64,000 nt of DNA from M269 sp964640795. GTDB taxonomy: Bacteria; Pseudomonadota; Gammaproteobacteria; Enterobacterales; Alteromonadaceae. The notes beneath the pieces are model-generated. The model made no database searches and had not been told where the DNA came from. It worked only from the letters and a program-made list of their open reading frames with translations. The first letter of the stretch is position 1; each line of letters opens with the position of its first letter. Positions 9,026 to 17,886 of this stretch are shown piece after piece. The position numbers and the translations under genes are program-made. The stretch is taken from positions 62,001-126,000 of the forward strand of contig CAZXIN010000006.1 in assembly GCA_964640795.1 (NCBI GenBank), written 5' to 3'.

Positions 9026-9721
9026 ATGCCAGAATTACATTGTAAAATTACTCACATTGATGACTTAACAGCCTCTGTCAAAAGGGTCATGTTGGCGCCA
9101 GAAAAGCCGTTAACGTTTTCTGCTGGTCAGTACATTCAGGTTGTTATGGGTGAGAAGGATCGCCGGCCTTTTTCTATTGCAAACGCGCAACGTGAAGACG
9201 ATCTTATCGAGCTACATATTGGCGCTAATCCAGGCAATGATTATGCACTTCAAGTGTTAGAAAAATTTGATACTGGAGAAACTATTATTGAAGGGCCGTT
9301 AGGCGAAGCATCTTTGAAACAAGATAGTACTCTGCCTATCATCTTACTCGCTGGGGGTACAGGTTACTCCTATATTCGTTCAATTCTGCATAAACTTATC
9401 GAGAAACCATTAACAGAGGACGTTTATCTTTATTGGGGAGCAAAAACGAAAGCAGACCTATACGAGTTTGATGAGCTGATGGCGTTGTGTCAGGAAAACG
9501 CTAAGATACACTTTGAACCAGTTGTTCAGGAGCCGGATTCAAATTGGGTCGGTAAATCAGGCTTAGTGCATCAAGCCGTCATGCATGATCATTCGGACTT
9601 ATCACCATTCTCCGTTTACGTCGCTGGTCGATTCGAAATGGCTGCCGTTGCACGTGATGATTTCACTCAACAGGGCCTTTTACCAGAAAACTTATTTGGC
9701 GATGCTTACGCTTTCATTTAG
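9026..9721 (+). CDS. fre: NAD(P)H-flavin reductase
   Basis: 231 residues, same length as Fre/LuxG-type flavin reductases. It reduces free FMN, FAD or riboflavin with NAD(P)H. The FAD/flavin-binding barrel spans about residues 1-95 (SAGQYIQVVMGEKDRRPFSIAN contains the RPFS flavin motif). The NAD-binding half shows LLAGGTGYSYIRSI (about 108-121) and a C-terminal YVAGRFEMAAVARD. Located after ubiD as in E. coli, but separated by a palindrome-filled spacer; the ATG has no clear SD. In E. coli Fre supports ubiquinone hydroxylations and ferric reduction. Confidence 0.94.
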   Translation: MPELHCKITHIDDLTASVKRVMLAPEKPLTFSAGQYIQVVMGEKDRRPFSIANAQREDDLIELHIGANPGNDYALQVLEKFDTGETIIEGPLGEASLKQDSTLPIILLAGGTGYSYIRSILHKLIEKPLTEDVYLYWGAKTKADLYEFDELMALCQENAKIHFEPVVQEPDSNWVGKSGLVHQAVMHDHSDLSPFSVYVAGRFEMAAVARDDFTQQGLLPENLFGDAYAFI

Positions 9722-9755
9722 CTCTATGACTGTTTCGTAAATGGATTGAGAATAT

Positions 9756-10664
9756 TTAGTCTTTATAGATGACCTGCGCTTTGCCGCCTCTTTTTGCTTG
9801 ATACATTGCGTCGTCTGCTCGTTTTCTAGCCGAGTCAGCAGAGTCTTCAAGAAAGATCTGGGTTAACCCAATGCTAGCCGTTAATCGGGGCATATTCTCA
9901 GGAGTTCTTGCTATCAAATTATCAAGAACTCGTTGTGCTATACCTTTTGCATTTTGCAGCTCACAGTTTAGTAGCAGGACTTCAAACTCTTCGCCGCCGC
10001 TGCGACAAACGATGTCCCCTTCTCTCGCATTTTTTGTTAGGACGTCAGCAACTATCTTTAAGACTTCATCACCTTTTGCGTGACCAAAGTCATCGTTGAT
10101 ACGTTTAAAGTCATCTAAATCTAATGACATCAGGAAGCTACTTTTGACTTCACTCTGCTGTCCTCTGAGGTAGTGTTCAATGGCTGCTTCAAAAAAGCGG
10201 CGATTGTGCGTCCTTGTTAATGCATCTTGTACCGACATTTTATACGTTAAGACAACCCAAGCTGTAGAACCGGCAGCAATTAATATCCCACCGAAAAAGT
10301 ATGCCAAGTCACGGACAATAATAAAGGTGTCATGCTCCAGCTCTCTAAAAACACTAAGTAGCGAAACGATGGTTGCTATTTGATATAAAAATAACCCCAA
10401 GACCACAGAATATTTGATATGCCGTTTTAGCGATATAAATATGACCAAAGAAAACATCACTAGATGAGCAGTTATGGTCAGCAATCGCAGCATTAAGTAA
10501 GTGTAATTTAGTTCACCTAAATATGGGCGGCTACATTCAAGAAAGGTTAAGACGAAAGCTGCACTAATCGCTAAATTCAACCCGATAAAATTTAAACCTT
10601 TGCGATTGACTGCACCACCGCTGCGTCTAAAAGCTGAAAACATCGATTGGAGTGAATTGATCAT
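9756..10664 (-). CDS. Membrane-bound diguanylate cyclase (GGDEF)
   Basis: 302 residues. The N-terminal half has about four hydrophobic helices (about 25-42, 56-78, 86-104, 119-140), a membrane sensor of unknown ligand. The GGDEF domain begins near DALTRTHNRRFFE (about 147) and has the catalytic motif GGEEF at 223-227, with an intact RxxD inhibitory site (REGD, 214-217). It should therefore be an active cyclase making c-di-GMP from two GTP, with product inhibition. No EAL domain. Convergent with fre; a single-gene unit. Confidence 0.93.
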   Translation of the reverse strand: MINSLQSMFSAFRRSGGAVNRKGLNFIGLNLAISAAFVLTFLECSRPYLGELNYTYLMLRLLTITAHLVMFSLVIFISLKRHIKYSVVLGLFLYQIATIVSLLSVFRELEHDTFIIVRDLAYFFGGILIAAGSTAWVVLTYKMSVQDALTRTHNRRFFEAAIEHYLRGQQSEVKSSFLMSLDLDDFKRINDDFGHAKGDEVLKIVADVLTKNAREGDIVCRSGGEEFEVLLLNCELQNAKGIAQRVLDNLIARTPENMPRLTASIGLTQIFLEDSADSARKRADDAMYQAKRGGKAQVIYKD

Positions 10665-11006
10665 CTAAAACCTTAAAAATAAGATACGCCTTTTCAGGCA
10701 ACGAAGAACATCCTTGATAGCATTCTACAATAACAACAAAGATCAACAAATCTCAATATATTGCACATGAACTTCTCAATGAAATATATCGCCTTTTCGA
10801 AGCAAAAGCCCCATTTTTGTGCAAACTGAAGCGAGTAGCCGTCCTACTATTATTACAGGTGGTAAAAAAGCTGGCTCAATCCCTATAAACATAGGATATA
10901 CGAGAGGCAGTAAAATGCGTTAAAGCGCATATTGGCTAAGCTTTGTCACATTAATTGGAGGGATAGATATGTTATAATATTGCTAGCTTCTTCAAGAGAA
11001 TGATTT
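10665..11006. other. 342-bp divergent spacer between diguanylate cyclase and plsB
   Basis: No coding region was seen. It contains an AAAGATCAACAAATCT string (10738-10753), similar to the strings after the dispersed palindromes, a small ATGCGTTAAAGCGCAT hairpin near 10916-10931, and the plsB promoter. I compared it by eye with c-di-GMP riboswitches and found no convincing match. Confidence 0.5.
10970..10978 (+). promoter_or_regulatory. Extended -10 promoter for plsB
   Basis: TGTTATAAT at 10970-10978 (TGnTATAAT), 28 nt before the plsB ATG, with no strong -35. In E. coli plsB is sigma-E/membrane-stress responsive; no such signature is obvious here. Confidence 0.55.
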
Positions 11007-13454
11007 ATGACTTGGTTACGGAAAATTTTCCTTCTGGCGATTCAACATCCAACACGCTGGTTGGTCAAAACGAAATGTATTCCAGCCGACATATCTAAAG
11101 AACTCGGCATAGATATCAACAAACCTATTATCTATTTACTACGTACCGAATCTGCAACAGATCAAGTAGCGCTCTCTATAGCAACACAGCAAGTTAATAT
11201 GCCTAAACCTTTGCAAGAAATTGGTGTTGAAGGGTTAAATCAAAAAAACTGTGTTTTTCTAGAACGACCTCAAACTCTGGTCAAAAAAATTAACAAGTCG
11301 ACGGATGTACTTAACACTTTCGCGACGTTATTCCAAAAGCACAGAGAACAACCAGAACTTGATTTGCAAATCGTTCCTGTGTCTGTATTTTGGGGAAGAG
11401 CACCCGGAAAGTCCAAACCTGGCTGGACAGATTTACTGGCTAACCGAGCTTCTCCAAGCTGGCTAAGGAAGTTTTTTATTGTTCTTTTCTTAGGTCGCGA
11501 TAATTTTGTCGTGTTTAGCAAATCGGTTTCGTCACGAGCTATGTTCGATACACATGGGACAGACAATCAATTAGCTCAGAAGCTTATTCGTGTCGCTCGT
11601 ACTCACTTTCACCGTAAACGCTTATCTTTTGCTGGCCCGAGGATGCTAGAAAAACAGCAAATGTTTAATGGTGTTCTAGGCTCTGAAGCGGTTAAAAAAG
11701 CGGTTTTAGAGGAATCTCAGAGCAAAAAACTATCGCAAGAACAGGCGCGTCAACAAGCACGTAAGTATATTGAGGAGATCGCGGCCGATTATCGCGAAGG
11801 CCTGATTCGGTTAGCCGATCGCTTGCTGACTAAGCTTTGGAATAAAATCTATGCAGGCATAAAAGTTAATCATGCTGATAAAGTCAGAGATCTAGCGGCC
11901 AATGGTCATGAGATTATTTATGTACCTTGTCATCGTAGTCATATGGATTATCTTCTTTTGACTTACGCTATCTACCATGAGGGGCTAGTAACACCACATA
12001 TTGCTGCGGGCATTAACTTAAACTTTTGGCCCATTGGTGGGGTTTTCCGGCGAGCAGGAGCTTTCTTTTTACGTCGCAGTTTTGCCGGCAATAAACTCTA
12101 TACTGCTGTGTTTAGAGAATATCTGGAACAGCTTTTCAATAAAGGTTACTCCGTTAAATACTATTTAGAAGGCGGTCGCAGTCGCACGGGACGTTTGTTG
12201 CCACCCAAGACTGGGATGTTAGCTATGACACTGCAAAGCATGATTAAAGGTATCAATCGGCCTGTCAGCCTAGTGCCTGTTTATATCGGCTATGAGCATG
12301 TTATGGAGGTTAATAGCTACCTCAAAGAACTTAAAGGTAAAGATAAGCAGAAAGAGTCGTTTTTCAATATTTTCTCTGCCATTAAGAAGTTGAGAAATTA
12401 CGGTACGGGTTTTCTTAACTTCGGTGAACCTATTTCCTTAAATCAATTTCTTGATAAGGAAGTTGCAGACTGGAGAGAAATGATTGAACCTGAGCAAGAT
12501 AAGAAGCCTGTTTGGCTAACTCCAGCCGTTAACTCACTTGCCAGTCATATTATGTGTCGTATTAATCAAGCTGCTGCGCTAAGTGGCATGGCACTAGTAT
12601 CAACCTGTGTATTGGCTTCAAAACGAAAAGCGATGTCAGAGCATGAGCTGACGACAGCGTTAGAACATTGCTTATTATTGTTTAAGGATACGCCTTACAG
12701 TGAGTTAGTCACCCTACCCGAAGGTGAACCGGAAGATATACTTAACAATACGCTAAAGCTTGATAAGTTTGATATTCATGAAGACAGTTTCGGGAGAATT
12801 ATTTCGTTAGATAGTAAAGCGACTATTGCACAAACTTATTATCGCAATAATGTTTTACATTTGTTTACGATACCCGCGCTGATAGCCGCAGGCGTGTTAG
12901 CGAATGGTGGTATGGAAAAGTCACAGCTTTTACAATTGGTGAGTAGACTCTATCCGCTTTTACAAAAAGAATTATTCATGTATATGACGGCTGAGCAATG
13001 TCAAACATATGCGGAAGAGACGCTACAAAGGATGAAGTCGATAGGGTTGCTGGTGCAGAAAGGTCGAAAAATATGCGCGCCCGAATATACAGATAAAGCG
13101 TTTTACTCATTGTGGTTAATCAACCGAACAATCCAAGAGACTTTGCAGCGTTATGCACTTGTTTTAACCTTACTAGACAAAGAACACCAAATCCAACGTG
13201 GGGTACTCGAAAAACAAAGCCGATTATTTGCAGAACGTTTGTCATCACTACACGGAATTAGTGCGCCTGAGTTCTATGACAAGAATGTGTTGTCGACCTT
13301 TATCAATGCCTTAAAAGACAATGCACTCATCGATGCAAGCGATCAAGGTTTACTCATGCATTCAGAGCAAACCTCTGAGTTACAACAGTGGGTTATCAGC
13401 CTGATTTCACCTGATATTGCTCAGAGTATAGAGCGTATCCAGATCAAGCAATAA
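11007..13454 (+). CDS. plsB: Glycerol-3-phosphate 1-O-acyltransferase PlsB
   Basis: 815 residues, matching E. coli PlsB (807). It transfers an acyl group from acyl-ACP or acyl-CoA to sn-glycerol-3-phosphate, the first step of phospholipid synthesis at the inner membrane. The HX4D catalytic motif is HRSHMD at 309-314. Other family blocks are INLNFWPIGGVFRRAGAFFL, KYYLEGGRSRTGRLLPPKTG and RPVSLVPVYIGYE. It lacks true transmembrane helices, as expected for a peripheral membrane protein. Convergent with the chemoreceptor gene; the 62-bp gap has no classic terminator. Confidence 0.97.
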   Translation: MTWLRKIFLLAIQHPTRWLVKTKCIPADISKELGIDINKPIIYLLRTESATDQVALSIATQQVNMPKPLQEIGVEGLNQKNCVFLERPQTLVKKINKSTDVLNTFATLFQKHREQPELDLQIVPVSVFWGRAPGKSKPGWTDLLANRASPSWLRKFFIVLFLGRDNFVVFSKSVSSRAMFDTHGTDNQLAQKLIRVARTHFHRKRLSFAGPRMLEKQQMFNGVLGSEAVKKAVLEESQSKKLSQEQARQQARKYIEEIAADYREGLIRLADRLLTKLWNKIYAGIKVNHADKVRDLAANGHEIIYVPCHRSHMDYLLLTYAIYHEGLVTPHIAAGINLNFWPIGGVFRRAGAFFLRRSFAGNKLYTAVFREYLEQLFNKGYSVKYYLEGGRSRTGRLLPPKTGMLAMTLQSMIKGINRPVSLVPVYIGYEHVMEVNSYLKELKGKDKQKESFFNIFSAIKKLRNYGTGFLNFGEPISLNQFLDKEVADWREMIEPEQDKKPVWLTPAVNSLASHIMCRINQAAALSGMALVSTCVLASKRKAMSEHELTTALEHCLLLFKDTPYSELVTLPEGEPEDILNNTLKLDKFDIHEDSFGRIISLDSKATIAQTYYRNNVLHLFTIPALIAAGVLANGGMEKSQLLQLVSRLYPLLQKELFMYMTAEQCQTYAEETLQRMKSIGLLVQKGRKICAPEYTDKAFYSLWLINRTIQETLQRYALVLTLLDKEHQIQRGVLEKQSRLFAERLSSLHGISAPEFYDKNVLSTFINALKDNALIDASDQGLLMHSEQTSELQQWVISLISPDIAQSIERIQIKQ

Positions 13455-13516
13455 GAGATAGCTTGAGCCTCAGCTGTGTATCAACACTCAATGCAGTTGA
13501 GCTCAAATTAACGCTT

Positions 13517-15475
13517 CTAAGCACCTTTTTGTAAGCTGGCTAGTTCGCTGCGCAATGTTTCAACCAATGAAAGTAACTTGTCGGCCGATTGGTTTGTGTT
13601 TGCAGCACCCTCTTTTGTGCTTTCAGAAATCGTAGCAATATGATCAACTTGATCAGCTACTTCATTTGTCACACGACTCTGGTTAGTGGCGGCGCTTGAA
13701 ATTTCTGTACTAACAGAATTAATGGTCCCGATAACATCGGTGATACGCATTAACGCTTCACCCACGACTGTTGATTCTTTAACACTCAAGTCCATTTGCT
13801 CGCGGCTCTGCTCCATACTGGTATGTGTATCTTGTGTTGCTTGTTGCAGTTTGCTGACGATGTCATGTATTTGTCCAGTCTGGTCTTGTGTGCGCTTAGC
13901 TAAGGTGCGTACTTCATCTGCAACTACGGCAAACCCTCTACCATGCTCACCTGCCCGAGCAGCTTCAATGGCGGCGTTTAAAGCCAGCAAATTAGTTTGT
14001 TCAGCAATTTCGTTTATGCCATTAGAGACTTGACCAATATCTTTACTGTCTTTCACAAGCCGATTAAGTGCTTCTTGTGAGCGAGTGGATTCATTTTGCA
14101 TATCTCGCATGACAGATTGCAAACGCTCAACTAGCTGCATGCCGTCTTTGGCTTCATTTTCAGCAACGGTGGCTGACTCGGATGCAGTCGCTGAGTTATT
14201 GTCTACTTTAGAAGCTACAACAGTTAACTCCTGCATAGAAGTTGATATGGCATCCGTCTTGTTTTTCTGTTCACTAACACCTTTAATTGTCTGCTCAGTG
14301 ACATTCTTAAGGCTGGTAGCAGAGTCGCTCAACGTATCAATAGCGCTACTGATACGTTGCACGAGGTGCTCCAAGTTCTCGGCCATTTGATTGGTATCGA
14401 TGGCAATTGCACGCATTTCATCACGACCTTGTACTCTGATTCGCGCAGTTAAATCGCCATCCGCAATGCAGTGCACGGTCATAACAACATCTTTAATATT
14501 GTCGGTGACTGAAAAGTACATTCCTAAGAACAAATAGATCGCTAATCCAACCGCAATTGTTGAGATTGCCATCACAAAAATATTTTTGGTACTTGCGTTG
14601 TCAATCCTTTGATTTAACAACTCTTCCAAAACAGGTAATAGCGATTGTCCAAAAACAGACAGCTCCTCATTGAGTGCTTCGCTACGTCTAATTAATTCAC
14701 TGTGATCAACTTGAATCGTATCAGGATCAAGTATTTGAGTTTGAACCCAGTTTTGGTAATCATTTAAGTTACCTTCTAACGTAGACCAAGTACTGTTTAA
14801 TTGGTTGCGTAATGCTGCGTTTGCTGAGTACGCGACATTAAGGTTATGGCCTATAACACCTATGGCTTCGGGCAGTGCCTGATTAGCATTTGAAAGGCCA
14901 ATAAAGCTATCTGCGGTAAAACGCCCACGTTGGGTAACTTCTGCGGCATGAGAGGCCGTCGTTACAAATTGCCCCTGTAACCTCGGCAGCGTATTAACTA
15001 AGCTAGATATCAGGTAGCTTGTATCAAGCTCCAAATCTAGTTCAAGATTGCTGTAATCGGTCACGGCCTGTTTAAATGTTAGCAACGCATTAAACATGTC
15101 GGTGGGTGAACCATTTTCAGCGACTTGCCTATAAACTGAGAAGGCTTTTTTCGCAGGGTCACTATCAAGGTCATTTAGCGCTGCCAATTCTCGATTCATC
15201 GTGGTTTGTGTTACTGCGTCTTCTGTCGTTCTGTGGCGTATAATATCAGACGCTATGACACCAAGTTCTTGTGAGGTTAGCTCAATGACTGCCAAACCTT
15301 TGAGTTCTTGTTTGGTGAAACGAATGGAATGGGAGTATTCATACTGCAACAGGAAAGCGCTGATTGTCAGAGGAACAAGAAAAATAATGCTGACAATAGT
15401 AAATTTCACTGAGTATCTCAATTGAGACATCAAGCTCTTCGCCGGACCACATACAATACTTAACCATTCACCCAC
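13517..15475 (-). CDS. Methyl-accepting chemotaxis protein
   Basis: 652 residues. TM1 at about 25-45, a helical periplasmic sensor about 46-300, TM2 about 302-322, HAMP about 323-376, then the signalling hairpin. The tip reads IAEQTNLLALNAAIEAARAG followed by EHGRGFAVVADEVRTLAKRT, the core kinase-control region. There is no C-terminal CheR-binding pentapeptide. I keep the GTG start 9 nt after the ubiA stop because AGGGG lies 6 nt upstream and related chemoreceptors have a short helix before LMSQLRY; an ATG 15 codons in is the alternative. The tight spacing implies co-transcription with ubiC-ubiA. Ligand unknown. Confidence 0.92.
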   Translation of the reverse strand: MGEWLSIVCGPAKSLMSQLRYSVKFTIVSIIFLVPLTISAFLLQYEYSHSIRFTKQELKGLAVIELTSQELGVIASDIIRHRTTEDAVTQTTMNRELAALNDLDSDPAKKAFSVYRQVAENGSPTDMFNALLTFKQAVTDYSNLELDLELDTSYLISSLVNTLPRLQGQFVTTASHAAEVTQRGRFTADSFIGLSNANQALPEAIGVIGHNLNVAYSANAALRNQLNSTWSTLEGNLNDYQNWVQTQILDPDTIQVDHSELIRRSEALNEELSVFGQSLLPVLEELLNQRIDNASTKNIFVMAISTIAVGLAIYLFLGMYFSVTDNIKDVVMTVHCIADGDLTARIRVQGRDEMRAIAIDTNQMAENLEHLVQRISSAIDTLSDSATSLKNVTEQTIKGVSEQKNKTDAISTSMQELTVVASKVDNNSATASESATVAENEAKDGMQLVERLQSVMRDMQNESTRSQEALNRLVKDSKDIGQVSNGINEIAEQTNLLALNAAIEAARAGEHGRGFAVVADEVRTLAKRTQDQTGQIHDIVSKLQQATQDTHTSMEQSREQMDLSVKESTVVGEALMRITDVIGTINSVSTEISSAATNQSRVTNEVADQVDHIATISESTKEGAANTNQSADKLLSLVETLRSELASLQKGA

Positions 15476-15484
15476 AGTTTGCCC

Positions 15485-16351
15485 CTAAACCCAGTTTATA
15501 TACTGATTGATGATCGACAAAACCAACACTAACCCTACATAATTGTTATTCAAAAACGCATTAAAGCAAGCTTGTTTCTCACGATTTTTAATCAATACTT
15601 GTTGATATATGAATAGCATAGCGACCATTGCCAAGAACACAAAATAGCTTAAAGTGAAGCTTTGCAAAATGCCAATACCACTCATAATAGCAACGACTAC
15701 TATTTGCAGAAGACCAATAATCAGCCGATCATATTCCCCAAATAATATTGCCGTTGACTTAACTCCTACCTTAACATCATCGTCACGGTCTACCATCGCA
15801 TACTGTGTGTCATAAGCAACAGTCCAAAGTAAGTTTGCCAAATATAATAACCAACTCCAGTTAGGCACACTAGTCTGTATTGCCATAAATGCCATAGGTA
15901 TTGACCAACTAAACGCTGCGCCCAATACAAATTGTGGCAAATAGGTAAAGCGTTTCATAAAGGGGTAACATGACGCTAACAGCAATGCCCCAATGGATAA
16001 AACCACGGTTTGCCAATTGAGCATGAGTACCAAAATAAAAGCTAAAACTACCAAGCCCACAAATAACAGAATGGCTTGTTTCGTCGTGACTTCACCACTG
16101 ACTAAAGGGCGTTGATTTGTTCGCTCAATATGCCCATCAATCTTTCTATCGGCAATATCGTTGATTACACAACCCGCAGATCGCATAACAAATACGCCCG
16201 CAACAAATATCGCCAAAATTTTCATATCAGGTACACCTTCACTGGCAAACCAAAGAGCGAGCAAAGTAGGCCACAATAATAAGTAAGTACCGATAGGTTT
16301 ATCTGCACGCATCAATTTGTAGAAAGCTTTAATTGGGAAAGAGTGCATCAC
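15485..16351 (-). CDS. ubiA: 4-hydroxybenzoate polyprenyltransferase UbiA
   Basis: 288 residues with about eight to nine hydrophobic helices. It attaches the polyprenyl tail to 4-hydroxybenzoate at the inner membrane. Both aspartate-rich motifs are present: NDIADRKIDGHIERTNQRPL (first, NDxxDxxxD) and DTQYAMVDRDDDVKVGVKST (second). It starts by GTG overlapping the ubiC TAG by one base, with an ATG as the next codon (16348); either is possible. It forms an operon with ubiC upstream and the chemoreceptor downstream. Confidence 0.97.
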   Translation of the reverse strand: MMHSFPIKAFYKLMRADKPIGTYLLLWPTLLALWFASEGVPDMKILAIFVAGVFVMRSAGCVINDIADRKIDGHIERTNQRPLVSGEVTTKQAILLFVGLVVLAFILVLMLNWQTVVLSIGALLLASCYPFMKRFTYLPQFVLGAAFSWSIPMAFMAIQTSVPNWSWLLYLANLLWTVAYDTQYAMVDRDDDVKVGVKSTAILFGEYDRLIIGLLQIVVVAIMSGIGILQSFTLSYFVFLAMVAMLFIYQQVLIKNREKQACFNAFLNNNYVGLVLVLSIINQYINWV

Positions 16352-16911
16352 TATAAGGGCCTACTATAAGCAGGTGATTGAGGGAGAAAAATCTCGGCCA
16401 CTAACAAGCGAGATTGGCGATAACGGAAGAGTGAACGACGTCCAAATAATGGCTTATCTGACACAATAGATAAGCGCTGTAATAGCTTATTCGTTGTTTC
16501 CAGACGTGTCACTTGTATGGGTAAACGCTCGAATTGCGCATCGTTAAAAATAACCTGGCCTAAAGGTTTGTTACCAAGGTTGGAGAAGTTACTCAAGCTA
16601 CCATCTAGTTCGCTCTTAGGTAACACTGAGCGTGCAAAAACCCAAGGAATGCCATCACCAGACAATATCACTTCACGAATAATCCAATCTTCATTTTGAG
16701 CGTTTAGTTGCTGTTTTTCATCTTCGAGTAAGTCAGCCTCTCCTTGTCCAATGACCGAAACGGAAAACTGTCGACACTGTGACTGCAATCTTTCAGTGAG
16801 AGACCCCGTTGCTAAAAGCCAGTTTTTAAGCTTAGCATCATCAATCGCCAGATCCGTTGGCTCAAACCATTGCGACTCTATATCTAACGGGAAAGAACAA
16901 TTCAGAATCAA
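16351..16911 (-). CDS. ubiC: Chorismate lyase UbiC
   Basis: 186 residues. It cleaves chorismate to 4-hydroxybenzoate and pyruvate, the first committed step of ubiquinone synthesis. Recognised by the block GSLTERLQSQCRQFSVSVI, WIIREVILSGDGIPWVFARSVLP (active-site Arg), PLGQVIFND, the FGRRSLFRY motif and the terminal LVAEIFLPQSPAY with its catalytic Glu. The start codon appears to be TTG: an in-frame TGA lies 24 nt upstream, no ATG or GTG lies between, and AAAGGG precedes the TTG by about 8 nt. Immediately upstream is a 53-codon orphan reading frame. Confidence 0.95.
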   Translation of the reverse strand: MILNCSFPLDIESQWFEPTDLAIDDAKLKNWLLATGSLTERLQSQCRQFSVSVIGQGEADLLEDEKQQLNAQNEDWIIREVILSGDGIPWVFARSVLPKSELDGSLSNFSNLGNKPLGQVIFNDAQFERLPIQVTRLETTNKLLQRLSIVSDKPLFGRRSLFRYRQSRLLVAEIFLPQSPAYSRPL

Positions 16912-16932
16912 TTTTTTTATACCCTTTACCCT

Positions 16933-17094
16933 TCAAAATATTGTAACCAGCGGAAGTTCGAAGCGATTCAAGCAAAGCGGTCTTGGAAGGGCTGGTAGCG
17001 CCAAGTCAATATCAGCTAACACCGTATTAATCGCTTTGATATCCATCTTCTGAAAGCCTTTGAGGCTTTCCACTTCGACGTTGTGCCCATTCAT
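16933..17094 (-). CDS. Possible small ORF upstream of ubiC, unrecognised
   Basis: A 53-codon reading frame from ATG at 17092-17094 to TGA at 16933-16935. This TGA is the same stop that lies in frame just upstream of the ubiC TTG. The product would be soluble, with an acidic middle (MDIKAINTVLADIDLALPAL). No family is recognised and no SD is obvious. It could be a short real gene, a leader peptide or a decayed 3' end. Low confidence. Confidence 0.25.
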   Translation of the reverse strand: MNGHNVEVESLKGFQKMDIKAINTVLADIDLALPALPRPLCLNRFELPLVTIF

Positions 17095-17152
17095 TAGGCT
17101 AACAACATGTTATCATGGACCTGCCTTGAATTGAAAAACTCAACGGTTCTTT

Positions 17153-17295
17153 ATACCAATTCACTGTAGGTAAATGCTCACTCAGCGAGAGCATAAAAAT
17201 GCCGAGTCAAGGATGTGATTGCTAGTCTAATGGGGGAGTTTAACTTCTACACTGAACTGGTCGTGAGTCGATCATTTACCAAAGCTAAATGGTAT
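17153..17295. mobile_element. MITE-like element with ATACCA terminal inverted repeats
   Basis: 143 bp bounded by imperfect inverted repeats of about 24 bp. The left end reads ATACCAATTCACTGTAGGTA and is followed by AATG; the reverse complement of the right end reads ATACCATTTAGCTTTGGTAA and is followed by ATG. The blocks ATACCA and GGTAAATG are identical in both arms. It contains no coding region. It lies in the 576-bp gap between ubiC and the FliL-like gene. I infer a non-autonomous element from structure alone; no transposase is present and no clear target duplication is visible. Confidence 0.55.
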
Positions 17296-17487
17296 CATTG
17301 GATTTTGAAGGGTATATATATTGTGTGATCTGCCGATATCATAAAAATAGCATGCACTATACTAAAGTCGGTGTGTAAATTGTTTAACGGGATTTATAAT
17401 TGTTGCTATCATTTTATTCGCCGTATGCAGAGGTGAATTCACCATGTTTTATATCAATCTTCACTCAACGAGAGTAAATGTTACTAA

Positions 17488-17886
17488 ATGAACAAACTGT
17501 TTAAAATGATTGCCCTAGTTGTGCTTGCCCTGCCTGCGACTTACACGTCTGCACAGCCAGATGTTGCTTACTATGGGTTAGAACCGGATATTGTCACGAA
17601 TTACCTGAGCACAGGAGCTAAAAACCTAGGGTACGTTCGAGTGACAGTGGAGTTATTACTCGAAGATATTGACGATATAGAGATAGCAGAGCATCACTCG
17701 CCACTTCTACGCTCGACGATAATCGAAATTTTTGGTCGCCAACCAGAAGATAAGATTAAGTCTCTTACCGGCAGAGAAGATATTCGCAGAATGTGTCTTG
17801 ATACTCTTAGAGAGTTAATGAAGAAAGAGGCTAGTTCAGAGATGATAAAGGATGTAATCTTTACGAAGTATTTGTATCAGGGTTAG
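17488..17886 (+). CDS. FliL-like protein
   Basis: 132 residues. It has an N-terminal signal peptide or anchor (LFKMIALVVLALPATYTSA) and then a FliL-type periplasmic domain: GYVRVTVELLLED, HHSPLLRSTIIEIFGRQP, KSLTGREDIRRMCLDTLREL and the terminal VIFTKYLYQG. FliL normally supports the flagellar stator; this copy is far from any flagellar gene, next to glpG/glpE. It probably belongs to the stand-alone FliL-like group that I recall near glpE/glpG in alteromonads and Shewanella. Its last 26 bp overlap the 3' end of the convergent glpG. Role unknown. Confidence 0.82.
   Translation: MNKLFKMIALVVLALPATYTSAQPDVAYYGLEPDIVTNYLSTGAKNLGYVRVTVELLLEDIDDIEIAEHHSPLLRSTIIEIFGRQPEDKIKSLTGREDIRRMCLDTLRELMKKEASSEMIKDVIFTKYLYQG

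Noticed and set aside
9736..9756. Terminator between fre and the diguanylate cyclase
   Set aside because: The 34-bp gap shows no stem of useful length.
10800..10960. Possible c-di-GMP riboswitch upstream of plsB, next to a diguanylate cyclase
   Set aside because: No match to the conserved GEMM core could be drawn by eye; only a small hairpin is present.
16751..17053. 100-codon plus-strand frame opposite ubiC
   Set aside because: Antisense shadow of ubiC and its leader; no SD or family.
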